A DNA stretch of 64,000 nucleotides from Caldicellulosiruptor bescii DSM 6725 (lineage in GTDB: Bacteria > Bacillota > Thermoanaerobacteria > Caldicellulosiruptorales > Caldicellulosiruptoraceae). Below the pieces are notes generated by a model. The model was not told the DNA's origin and did no database searches. It saw nothing but the letters and a program-made list of their open reading frames with translations. Location of the stretch: contig NC_012034.1 in NCBI RefSeq assembly GCF_000022325.1, positions 452,501 through 516,500 on the forward strand. Direction: 5' to 3'. The position numbers and the translations under genes were made by a program. This document shows, piece by piece, positions 18,655-26,559 of the stretch. Each line of letters opens with the position of its first letter. Position 1 is the stretch's first letter.

Positions 18655-20037
18655 ATGAGTAATAAAATTATTACGAATTATAACCTGATTAAGAATACTC
18701 ACAACAATATTAAGGTCAATAGTTCCAATCATAGTGTTTCTGCACAAACGCTTTCAACAGGTTGGATTGTGCCTGATAAACCTTCTGTGCAGTCTACTGC
18801 TGCATACAAAGTTACACTTTCAAACACTTCTTTGCAAAAAGCTTCTACCAGCAGTAAAACTCATGGTTCGAATACACGAAATAGTGGAGGGATTTTGGGT
18901 ATTTTTTCAAATATCAAAAAAGATATTAGTGACACTACAAAAAGTATTCAGAATAAAGTCAACAATTTTGTAAAATCTACAGTTTCAAATTTGAATAACA
19001 CAGTTAAAACAGTAGAGCACAAAATTTCTTCAGTAGTAAAATCAACTGGGGAAAAATTAGAGACTGTTGCAAAGGATATTAAAGAAGGTTTGAAAAAAGC
19101 TGTAGATGTTACAACAACAAATAGTATTTCTGTTGTAGGGAATAAAACTATAAAAGAGAAAAAAATAACCTTGAATGTAGCAGGCAACAAAATGTATCTA
19201 AAATTTACATCTTCAGTAAGTGGAGAAGTGGGAGTTGAAAAATCTTCTCAGTACAAAGCAAATACAGAGAAGGCTTCTGGTTTTGTTGAGCACAGCAATT
19301 CTGGTAAATTGAATTTGGAATTAGAGAAGAGAAAAATTAGCAAGAGTTTTGAGAATAGCACGAGTATGAAAGTTAATGATAAAACTGAGATTGTAAGTAA
19401 TGTAACAGTTAACAAAAGGGGTGCTGAGATTGCAGGTGGAACAAAACTGGTGCTTTTGAAGACACATAATCAGGAAGTTAATGTAACAGTTGGGGGAGAA
19501 GTAAAGAGCAATAGAAAAGCTGAAATAAATTTAGCTAAGGTAACTCATTCTTTATCAACAAGTAAGATAACTTCCGAACAAAGCATAGGGTTAAGCATTG
19601 ATGAGAAAACTTTTAATAAGATAAAGACCACTATGCAGGGTGTATGGCTCGCAGTACCAAATGATACAAAGTTTAAGATAGGAGTTGCTGTTGGAGTTAT
19701 CAAAGGGGCTGTAAATACTGTAAAGAGTTTAGTTGATGTTGTAACTCATCCAAAGCAAATCGCAGAAGGAGCAAGAGAATTAATTAAACATCCGCAGGTA
19801 GCATTAAAATATGTAGAGCAATCTATTGCTAAGGCAAAGGAAGAATTTGTAAATGGTGATGATTATAAAAGAGGAGAAATGGTAGGGGAAGCACTGTTTG
19901 AAGTAGGGGTTAGTATAGCAGGTACCAAAGGATTAGATAAATTAGCGAAGGCAGCCAAAGTATCTAATAATTTAGGAAAACTTAAAAAAGTATTTGATGT
20001 TACGACAAAAGTAGCAAAACCAGCTTTTGGTCATTAA
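18655..20037 (+). CDS. Polymorphic-toxin-like protein ending in a pre-toxin region
   Basis: 460 aa from ATG 18655 (GAGGAGTGAGGGG upstream). Residues 1-75 are Ser/Thr/Asn-rich. Residues 80-155 form an amphipathic coiled coil (SIQNKVNNFVKSTVSNLNN). Residues 155-330 are beta-rich repeats of KI.LNVAGNKMYLKFTSS type. Residues 340-460 are helical, with VVTHPKQIAEGARELIKHP, FVNGDDYKRGEMVGEALFEV and IAGTKGLDKLAKAAK. That last pattern is typical of the pre-toxin segment in contact-dependent or secreted polymorphic toxins, where a toxin domain normally follows. Here the protein stops soon after, at KPAFGH, so the toxin tip is missing or was replaced. No signal peptide is seen; the export route is unknown. 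Confidence 0.55.
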   Translation: MSNKIITNYNLIKNTHNNIKVNSSNHSVSAQTLSTGWIVPDKPSVQSTAAYKVTLSNTSLQKASTSSKTHGSNTRNSGGILGIFSNIKKDISDTTKSIQNKVNNFVKSTVSNLNNTVKTVEHKISSVVKSTGEKLETVAKDIKEGLKKAVDVTTTNSISVVGNKTIKEKKITLNVAGNKMYLKFTSSVSGEVGVEKSSQYKANTEKASGFVEHSNSGKLNLELEKRKISKSFENSTSMKVNDKTEIVSNVTVNKRGAEIAGGTKLVLLKTHNQEVNVTVGGEVKSNRKAEINLAKVTHSLSTSKITSEQSIGLSIDEKTFNKIKTTMQGVWLAVPNDTKFKIGVAVGVIKGAVNTVKSLVDVVTHPKQIAEGARELIKHPQVALKYVEQSIAKAKEEFVNGDDYKRGEMVGEALFEVGVSIAGTKGLDKLAKAAKVSNNLGKLKKVFDVTTKVAKPAFGH

Positions 20038-20043
20038 GTTTTT

Positions 20044-20075
20044 GCACACAGAGCTTTGCAAAGAGCTCTGTGTGC
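20044..20075 (+). terminator. Hairpin terminator after the pre-toxin gene
   Basis: Perfect 12-bp inverted repeat GCACACAGAGCT / AGCTCTGTGTGC with an 8-base loop, a few bases after the stop codon. The following T run is short. Confidence 0.7.
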
Positions 20076-20152
20076 TTTGTATTGAAGAGAGTAATTGCTT
20101 TTTGATAAAATATACCCGGCAAAAGAGTTTGTAGTAGGAAGGGGAATGAGAG

Positions 20153-21277
20153 TTGAAAAGGATGAGGAAAAGCAGGAAGTGGCTGATAATTGGATTGATA
20201 GGTTTAATACTGGTTTATTTTGGTTTTAAATTTTTTTCAAACAGATATATCATTGTAGATGACAAAGTTATAATGAACACTTTGTCAATAGATGATACAC
20301 TTAGTGTGATAAATGGGATGATAGATAGAGGGGAGTATAATAACGCTGCAGCTCTTGCTAAATGGATTGTTAAAAATGCTAAAACTTCTGATGGTAAAAT
20401 TAGTGGTTGCTTCAAAATGTGTGAAATAGCCAATCTGATAGGTAATCCGATGATGGAGGAGTATTATGCAGACCTTGCTTTGAAGCAGTTAAACAGTGAT
20501 ACCTCATTGTGGGTTAAAAAGGTTGCTTATTTTTATAAAGGTGTAGCAGTTGGGAAGAGAAGTCAGGAACTTGGTGAGATAAAAAGAATGAGTGAAGCTG
20601 TTTACTGGATAAAAAGATCTTTAAATATTAATGACTTGGATGAGCCTAAAACAACCTGGGATTTTAATGGACGAGCATATTATTCACTTGGAGTAATATA
20701 TATAGAAGCATATGGAAATTACAAGAAAGCACTTGAATACATAGAAAAGTTTTTACAACTTGTTAAGGAGGATAAAGAGAATGAATTTTTAAAAGAGTAT
20801 ATTGAACTATTATCATATTCAGGGAATTGCTATTATGAATTGGGTATGAAGGATAAATTAAGAGAAGTGTATGATATCTGGAAAAAGAATTATTCCAAGT
20901 ACAAGGATTATTTTAAGAATTATAAGTTCCAATTGAAAAAGTTAGAATTTCTTAACAAACTAATTGATAACAAATATAAAGAGGCAGAAGAGATTATGAA
21001 GAAAGAAGATCCAGAGTATTTAGGGATTTACTATTATCGAAAGGTAGGAGATATTGAAAAAGGCAAGAAAGCGTTGATAGGTTTTGGGAAGAGTAATATA
21101 CAACTTTATCCATTTCCATTTTTTCAGAGGTTGGTAAAAGAGTTTAAGCTAAGTGAGAAAGAGAAAAAAGAACTTGAGGTTATGTGGAAAAGATGGGTTG
21201 AGGAAAACAGAAAAAAGTGTATGACTACAAATGTACTTAGAAGTGATAAAGAGATAGCAAAGAGGGGTTGGAAATAA
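20153..21277 (+). CDS. Membrane-anchored TPR-like protein of the island
   Basis: 374 aa starting at TTG 20153 (AGGAAGGGG 8 bases upstream; ATG 20162 is an alternative). Residues 8-28 are a membrane anchor. The rest is alpha-helical, with repeated pairs such as YNNAAALAKWIVKNAK, YYSLGVIYIEAYGNYKKALE and YSGNCYYELGMKDKLREVY, which look like tetratricopeptide repeats for protein binding. It follows the pre-toxin gene after a hairpin and a probable separate promoter (gataaaatata near 20104), and overlaps the next gene by one base. A scaffold or immunity/export accessory role is inferred from context; the sequence itself only supports anchor plus TPR-like helices. Confidence 0.6.
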   Translation: MKRMRKSRKWLIIGLIGLILVYFGFKFFSNRYIIVDDKVIMNTLSIDDTLSVINGMIDRGEYNNAAALAKWIVKNAKTSDGKISGCFKMCEIANLIGNPMMEEYYADLALKQLNSDTSLWVKKVAYFYKGVAVGKRSQELGEIKRMSEAVYWIKRSLNINDLDEPKTTWDFNGRAYYSLGVIYIEAYGNYKKALEYIEKFLQLVKEDKENEFLKEYIELLSYSGNCYYELGMKDKLREVYDIWKKNYSKYKDYFKNYKFQLKKLEFLNKLIDNKYKEAEEIMKKEDPEYLGIYYYRKVGDIEKGKKALIGFGKSNIQLYPFPFFQRLVKEFKLSEKEKKELEVMWKRWVEENRKKCMTTNVLRSDKEIAKRGWK

Positions 21278-21951
21278 TGAAGTACAGGTTTGAATGCACA
21301 TTTTTAGAAGCAGAGAGAGTTTATTTAGAAATCATATCAGAGAAGACAGGAAAAAAATACATTCCGATGACAAGAGGAGATGATAGTTTTGTGTGTGAGC
21401 TGGATTTGAATCCTTCTGATATTTATAGATACATTTTTGTGATTGACGACAATATAAGGCTGATAGACTGGGCAGCACCGTTTACACTGCCAACAGAAGA
21501 CGGGCAGATATTTTCCTGCATAGCTATAAATGCCAACGGAGAAATCTTAACATATGATTTTGAACCAAGTATATATGTTAAAGACTTTAGCTTTTGCAAT
21601 GATACAGTTGAAAGTGGGAAGTTAATTTATAAAAGAGCTTTTTCAAGGAAAGACGAGAAGGTATGTGTGAGGATTGAGTATAAAGATGTTTTGGGTTTTC
21701 ATCAAAGCAGTATACTTTGGTATAAGCCTAATGGGGAATTTTTTGTTCAAAGCAGTGGTATTGTTTGGAGTGATGATGAGGGAATGGACAACATAACTGA
21801 GTGGCATTACATACAGATAAGCGATGAAATGCCTACAGGTAAGTGGAAAGTAAAGTTTTTTATTGATGGATTGTACATCTTGGAAGACTATTTTGTGATA
21901 ACTCCAAGTGTATATGGCATAGAATCAGGTATATTAAAAACAAACGTATAA
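21277..21951 (+). CDS. Beta-sandwich protein of unknown function, coupled to TPR-like gene
   Basis: 224 aa; ATG 21277 overlaps the preceding stop by one base (TAATG), so translation is probably coupled, with AGAGGGG upstream. Two beta-type domains are suggested. The N-terminal part (1-95) resembles an early-set fold of the kind found in glycan-processing enzymes (YRYIFVIDDNIRLIDWAAPF). The second (100-224) carries WYKPNGEFFVQS and GKWKVKFFIDG, also immunoglobulin-like. No signal peptide or membrane segment. No catalytic motif. Likely works with the TPR-like protein; role unknown. Confidence 0.55.
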   Translation: MKYRFECTFLEAERVYLEIISEKTGKKYIPMTRGDDSFVCELDLNPSDIYRYIFVIDDNIRLIDWAAPFTLPTEDGQIFSCIAINANGEILTYDFEPSIYVKDFSFCNDTVESGKLIYKRAFSRKDEKVCVRIEYKDVLGFHQSSILWYKPNGEFFVQSSGIVWSDDEGMDNITEWHYIQISDEMPTGKWKVKFFIDGLYILEDYFVITPSVYGIESGILKTNV

Positions 21952-22260
21952 AGCTAAAAAGTAGTCTTTACCTTACGTATTACAGACAACATAGTTCAAA
22001 TAGTGAAATAATTAAGAAGGTATTACTACAAACTTTTATGTGGTGGTATATGACATTATGCATAAATTCTTAACTTGGGTCTATAAATAATCTTGTGTAT
22101 TTAAATTAGACCAACCTTCTTGGTAAGAGATCATTCAGGATAAACTTGTCTACTTTCTATTTTTTAGTATTACCATTTTAAAAATTTTTATGCATAAATT
22201 TTTAAAATCGTGGACAAAATTTAATACTGGGTTATGATACTCTGTTTTTGATTTATTGTT

Positions 22261-22288
22261 TTAAACTGCTTCCATGGAAGCAGTTTAA
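22261..22288. repeat. Perfect 28-bp palindrome at the transposase 3' end
   Basis: TTAAACTGCTTCCA followed by its exact complement TGGAAGCAGTTTAA, with no loop. It sits 23 bp past the transposase stop inside the IS and can act as a terminator hairpin in either direction or as a recombination-prone site. Confidence 0.75.
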
Positions 22289-22310
22289 AATGCGAACTGG
22301 TGATTGCTAT

Positions 22311-23536
22311 CTACTTTATATACTCTCTCAAACGCTCAGGATACATTATCAAAAGCTGATTTAATATTACATCCCAATTTCTGTACCTTCGTGTCCACTT
22401 TCTTACAACATTTTTTGTTGCAAGATAAAGCATCTTTTCTAAAGCTATATCATTTGGAAATACTGATTTTGACTTTGTAACTTTCCTAAACTGTCTGTGA
22501 ACACCTTCTATAATGTTTGTTGTATAAATTTATTCTTCTAATCTCTGGGGGAAACTTAAAAAACGAGGTCAGCATTTCCCAGTTGCTTTCCCAGCTTCTA
22601 AATGCATAAGGATATTGTTTCCCCCATTTCTCTTTTATTTGACAAAAATTCTCAAATGCCTCTTCTTCATTTGTTGCCTGGTATATTCTCTTGAAATCTT
22701 TTGAAAATTCTTTTATGTGTCTATACGAAACATACTTAAATGAATTTCTCAACTGGTGGATTATACATCTTTGAATATCACTCTTTGGGAACACTGCTTC
22801 TATTGCTTCTTTCAAACCAGTAAGACCATCAACACAAAACAGCAGGACTTCTTCTACTCCTCTTGTCTTTAAATCATTCAATCGACCTTGCCAGAATTTA
22901 GAACTTTCACTTTCTCCTATCCATATTCCTAAAACATCCTTATATCCCTCAATGTTAATCCCTAAAACAACATAGGTAGCTTTATTCACAATTTTACCCT
23001 CATCTTTTATCTTGTAGTGGATCGCGTCCATGAAAATAAACGGATATATCTTTTCCAATGGTCTATTTTGCCATTCTCTTATTCTATGGTACTATTTTTT
23101 CTGTAATTTTGCTTACCATCTCAGCAGATACTTCAATACCATAGATATCTTTTATTTGTTCATGAATATCTCTTGTTGTCATCCCTCTGGAATATAAAGC
23201 TATTATTTTATCTTCAATTTCAGAGATATCTCTTTTATATTTGGGAATTATCTTGGGTTCAAATTCACCTTCTCTGTCTCTTGGAATATCAATTTCCATC
23301 TCTCCAAATTTTGTTTTTACGGTTTTCTGAGTATATCCGTTTCGAGAGTTAGTAGTTTGTTTGTTTTTAATATCATATTTTTCATAACCCAGAGTTTCTT
23401 CAATTTCTGCTTCTAAAAAGCTTTAAAGTACATCTTTGAACAGGTCTTTTAAACTTTCGTAAATATCACTTACACTCTGAATATTATTTTTTCTTATAAA
23501 CTCTAAGAGCTGCTCTTTTGTTAAAACATTCTCCAT
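22311..23536 (-). pseudogene. IS256-family transposase with several stops and frameshifts
   Basis: It starts at ATG 23536 (MENVLTKEQLLEFIRKNNIQ), stops after about 38 codons, and continues in pieces: the segment around 23084-23299 (MEIDIPRDREGEFEPKIIP), the segment 22486-23058, and after another frameshift TTNIIEGVHRQFRKV through to a stop at 22311. The mutator-family signature remains visible: Asp in FMDAIHYKIKD, Asp in CVDGLTG with CIIHQLRN, and Glu in IIEGVHRQ. Total length of about 400 codons is normal. It is a different subgroup from the transposase at 13501. At least three lesions make it inactive. Confidence 0.85.
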
Positions 23537-23545
23537 AACAAAAAA

Positions 23546-23595
23546 CCTCCTTCTTGGATATTTTTGTTATATTCTGATTCTTACCAAGAAGGAGG
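23546..23595 (-). promoter_or_regulatory. Hairpin masking the transposase ribosome site
   Basis: CCTCCTTCTTGG / CCAAGAAGGAGG, a perfect 12-bp inverted repeat. On the minus strand the second arm contains AAGGAGG, the ribosome site 10 bases before ATG 23536. Read-through transcripts entering from outside would fold and hide it, a known way for IS elements to avoid activation by neighbouring promoters. Confidence 0.55.
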
Positions 23596-23663
23596 TTCTT
23601 ATACTTTACACAAAATTATTTATAGTCTCGTTTTTAATCTTTAAAGATGACCTTTTTGTTTTT

Positions 23664-24595
23664 AGCTATATTCCATATCTTATTTAGCATCAAATTCAAT
23701 TTCAAATATAACAAGATTTTTCTCTTTGTCAGCAAAAGATTTGCAGAAAAATTCTTTGATGCTCAAAACGTGATCTACCATACAGCCATACGAGAGTCTA
23801 CTCTTTTTAGTTTTCTGCATCAAAAAACCATTAAGTTTATCACTGTAAGCTTTAATTGTCTCAAAAGGAAATTTTTCTATTCCAGAACCAATCCTCACAT
23901 CTTCTGTCTCAAGCAGATTTGAAGAGTTTCCATCTATTTTACTTACAATTTTTATTCTACCAGAAAAATTGAGAGGTTTAATTCTAATATTAATTGCTCC
24001 TAAATGCTGCCTTTTAAAACATGCAAGCCGCTCAAAAGATATAAAAATTTTTCTGCCACGTTCGGATTCCCAGAGTATTTCACGTACTACCGTTCCGCTC
24101 TTCATGTCAAGTTTTCTAATATGTTTATAAATTTTTCCACTGAATAAATTGAAGTTTTCACCCTCAATCATTATTTCAAATGTCTTCACATCAGCTACAT
24201 TTACCATTGCCTCGCCACGCTTTGCAAATCCATATCCACCCTCTGGATAGGTTATATCATACTCTTCATAAAAGCCGTTGATATATGTTGCTTTAAAGCT
24301 CTGGCTTTTGTCAGGAAAATCTTCATCCAAGTTTCCCCTCAGGCCTAAATATCCATTTGCAACTGTAAAAATGGTCTCAAGCATAAAATTATTTTCAGGA
24401 TGAAATCCATCTTCTATTATGTTCCATTCATCTGGCAAAAATATAGATTCCTTTTTGGGAAGCTTTCTCAAGCTGTATTCTCCTTTCGCAGCAAAATCTT
24501 TTTTACGTAATCATACCTTAATATAATTTTACAGTCAATGGCTGGAAGTTACTTTATAAATATGTTTTGGGAATGTTACCGAAATATTTTCGGTA
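23664..24595. repeat. 932-bp direct repeat, right copy (island boundary)
   Basis: Copy of 12068-12999 with scattered substitutions only. Its left edge joins a 34-bp fragment of an island gene (23630-23663), with only the dinucleotide ag shared at the join. Its right edge leads into the encapsulin operon. Confidence 0.9.
23680..24471 (-). pseudogene. Truncated duplicate of the second GH65 phosphorylase gene
   Basis: Encodes residues 1-264 of the protein at 10530-12875, nearly identical. Differences seen include Glu to Gly in KIDENSS, Val to Ile in EDVRVG and Lys to Glu in FKIEF. The ORF ends because CAA (Gln265) has become TAA, and only about five further codons of homology remain before the repeat ends at 23664. 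It contains only the N-terminal beta-sandwich and lacks the catalytic barrel, so it cannot be an active phosphorylase. The promoter (24510-24538) and palindrome (24578-24594) are intact, so the fragment could still be transcribed. Confidence 0.9.
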
Positions 24596-24673
24596 TATTT
24601 TTTTGTTTAATTATAAATTTGATGGGTAAAAAATAAAAGAAGTAAAAATCAATTTTATGGAGGTAAATACGAG

Positions 24674-25042
24674 ATGCCAAGTTTTGCAAACCCTTTTCAG
24701 GGAAATGTGAACAGGAAAATGACAAAACAAGAGTTAATTCAGGCAATTCGCCTTGACATTGCATCAGAGCTTGAAGCTATTTTTATCTATGACGCTCATG
24801 TGCAGGCAACAGATGACCAAGTAGCAAAAAGAGTAATTGCAAATATCAGAGATGAAGAAAAAGCACATGTGGGAGAGCTAATGACACTCCTGAGAATTCT
24901 TGACCCTGAGGAAGCTGAACACTTTTTAGAAGGTGAAGAAGAAGTGAAAAATATGCTCAGAGAACTTGGAATTGAAACTGAAGCAAAGCAGGGTGGGTTT
25001 ACAATTGGAAGTTTAGTTGATGAAGGAAAGGAGAAAGATTAA
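24674..25042 (+). CDS. Encapsulated ferritin-like cargo protein (EncFtn type)
   Basis: 122 aa; TGGAGGT lies 11 bases before ATG. It is a two-helix ferritin-like half-domain that would need to dimerise to make a ferroxidase centre. SELEAIFIYDAH and IRDEEKAH match the encapsulated-ferritin signature. By position Glu32, Glu34, Tyr39, Glu62 and His65 agree with the iron-binding residues I recall for the Rhodospirillum rubrum protein, while its entry-site Glu31 and Trp38 are Ser and Ile here. The C-terminus, GGFTIGSLVDEGKEKD, resembles encapsulin cargo-loading peptides of the LTVGSL type. The shell gene follows 1 bp after the stop. Role: oxidise Fe(II) for mineral storage inside the compartment. 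Confidence 0.88.
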   Translation: MPSFANPFQGNVNRKMTKQELIQAIRLDIASELEAIFIYDAHVQATDDQVAKRVIANIRDEEKAHVGELMTLLRILDPEEAEHFLEGEEEVKNMLRELGIETEAKQGGFTIGSLVDEGKEKD

Positions 25043-25043
25043 G

Positions 25044-25838
25044 ATGTATTTCATGGGGCGAGACCAATCACCGTTGAAAAGTGAACATTGGAAAGTAATA
25101 GATGAGATTGTAATTAATACTGCAAAAAAAGTGTTAGTTGGTCGACGATTTTTGCATCTTTTTGGTCCTTTAGGTCCACAAACACATACTATCTTTGCCG
25201 ATGTTGTTGAAGAAGCAGAAAGCAAAAAAGCTGTAAGAAGATATTACCCTTTAAAACAAATTTACGAAGACTTTAAACTTAGCTGGAATGATTTAGAATA
25301 TATTCTCTCTGGGACAGGACCTTATGATTTTTCTCAAGTTGCAAGAGCTACTTTGGAATGTGCAAAAAAAGAAGACGAATTTATATTCTGGGGTTGTAAA
25401 GAACTTGGGCTGGAAGGAATTTTAACTGCAACTGGCACAAATAGACTTAAAAAAGGAAATTGGAACGAGGGAGAGACTGCATATTCTGAGATAGTAAAAG
25501 GAATAGAATTGCTACTAAGAAAAGGATATATAGGTAAACTTGTTCTTATATTAAGTCCAGACATTTATGTTCAGCTTTCAAGAATAAACCCAATGGCTGG
25601 AGTGCTGGAACTTGAAAGAATCTCAAAACTGGTAGATAATAACATTTTTAAAACACCAGTACTTGGTGAAGGAAAAGCAGTCTTAGTTTGTGCGGAGTTT
25701 TCTAACATCGATTTAACGATAGGGCAAGATATGATTGTAACATATATGGGAAATGACAAACTTGACCATGAGTTTAGAATTATAGAAACAATTGTACTTC
25801 GTATTAAAAACAAGGATTCTATTGTAATATTTGAATAA
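25044..25838 (+). CDS. Encapsulin shell protein (family 1)
   Basis: 264 aa from ATG 25044 (AAAGGAG about 12 bases upstream); in-frame upstream codons overlap the cargo gene. It has the HK97-type capsid layout of family-1 encapsulins: N-terminal SPLKSEHWKVIDEIV, the GRRFLHLFGPLG segment, the E-loop region around KAVRRYYPLKQIYEDF, WGCKELGLEGIL in the P-domain, and a C-terminal IGQDMIVTY ... FRIIETIVLRI. These align by eye with the Thermotoga maritima shell protein and lengths agree (about 265 aa). It assembles a cytoplasmic nanocompartment. The cargo gene is directly upstream and a rubrerythrin gene directly downstream. Confidence 0.92.
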   Translation: MYFMGRDQSPLKSEHWKVIDEIVINTAKKVLVGRRFLHLFGPLGPQTHTIFADVVEEAESKKAVRRYYPLKQIYEDFKLSWNDLEYILSGTGPYDFSQVARATLECAKKEDEFIFWGCKELGLEGILTATGTNRLKKGNWNEGETAYSEIVKGIELLLRKGYIGKLVLILSPDIYVQLSRINPMAGVLELERISKLVDNNIFKTPVLGEGKAVLVCAEFSNIDLTIGQDMIVTYMGNDKLDHEFRIIETIVLRIKNKDSIVIFE

Positions 25839-25865
25839 AATTTAAAAATAAAAGGAGGGATAAAG

Positions 25866-26420
25866 ATGAGCGTAAAGAATGATATGACAATAGGATTTTT
25901 AAGGTCTGCATATGGTGGGGAGAGCATGGCTCACATGAGGTATCTGCTTTGGGGTGACATTGCTGAAAAAGAAGGTTTTCCGAACATTGCAAGACTTTTT
26001 AGAGCAATCTCATATGCTGAGCAGGTCCATGCAAACAATCATTTTAAAGTACTTGGTGACATTAAAGGTGGGCATATGGTTGCATCTGATGCAGTGTTTG
26101 GAGTTGGCACAACAGTGGAAAATCTTCAAGGTGCAATTGACGGTGAGCTTTTTGAGGTAAACCAGATGTATGATGTTTACTTAAATGCGGCAAGATATCA
26201 AAACGAAAAAGATGCAGAAAGGAGCTTTCATTTTGCAATTGAGGCAGAAAAGATTCATGCTCAGCTTTTTAAAATGGCTCAAGATAGCGCAAAAGAAGGA
26301 AAGGATATAGAGATTAAAAATGTTTATATCTGCCCTGTTTGCGGACATACAGTTTTAGATGAGGCTCCTGAGTTTTGTCCGATATGTGGGACAAAGAAGG
26401 AAATGTATAAGATGTTTTAA
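25866..26420 (+). CDS. Rubrerythrin
   Basis: 184 aa with AAAGGAGGG 7 bases before ATG. The N-terminal four-helix domain (1-140) carries the diiron ligands in GESMAHMRY, EQVHANNHF, DGELFEVNQMY and EAEKIHAQLF. The C-terminal rubredoxin-like domain binds one iron through CPVCG and CPICG. Rubrerythrins reduce hydrogen peroxide in anaerobes using electrons from rubredoxin or NADH-dependent partners. It is the third gene of the encapsulin operon (27 bp gap) and a terminator follows. It has no loading peptide, so it probably acts in the cytosol alongside the compartment rather than inside it. Confidence 0.95.
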   Translation: MSVKNDMTIGFLRSAYGGESMAHMRYLLWGDIAEKEGFPNIARLFRAISYAEQVHANNHFKVLGDIKGGHMVASDAVFGVGTTVENLQGAIDGELFEVNQMYDVYLNAARYQNEKDAERSFHFAIEAEKIHAQLFKMAQDSAKEGKDIEIKNVYICPVCGHTVLDEAPEFCPICGTKKEMYKMF

Positions 26421-26433
26421 AAAAAACTTTTTT

Positions 26434-26466
26434 ATGGACTATCCATTCTGGATAGTCCATTTTTAT
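26434..26466 (+). terminator. Terminator of the encapsulin-rubrerythrin operon
   Basis: Perfect 12-bp inverted repeat ATGGACTATCCA / TGGATAGTCCAT with a 3-base loop followed by TTTTTA. Confidence 0.88.
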
Positions 26467-26559
26467 AACAGTAAATTAGTATTGACATTTTGTTTTTTTT
26501 TAAACTTATTACAGAAAATTTTATACATTTACACTTTAAAAGGAGGATGAGGGGTTAAT

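Larger units (their letters stand above)
22077..23629 (-). mobile_element. IS256-family insertion sequence, decayed
   Basis: About 1.55 kb with long imperfect inverted ends. The left end reads gggtctataaataatcttgt from 22077. The right end reads, reversed, gagactataaataattttgt from 23629. Both continue to ccttcttggtaaga. It encloses a broken transposase gene. Flanking bases show no target duplication; the right flank is a 34-bp copy of 16595-16628. Confidence 0.8.

Noticed and set aside
22077-23629. Target-site duplication for the second IS256-family element
   Set aside because: Left and right flanking bases do not match; the right flank is a copy of another island segment.
23647-23922. Plus-strand ORF of 91 codons in the right repeat
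   Set aside because: It is antisense to the truncated phosphorylase fragment and has no ribosome site.
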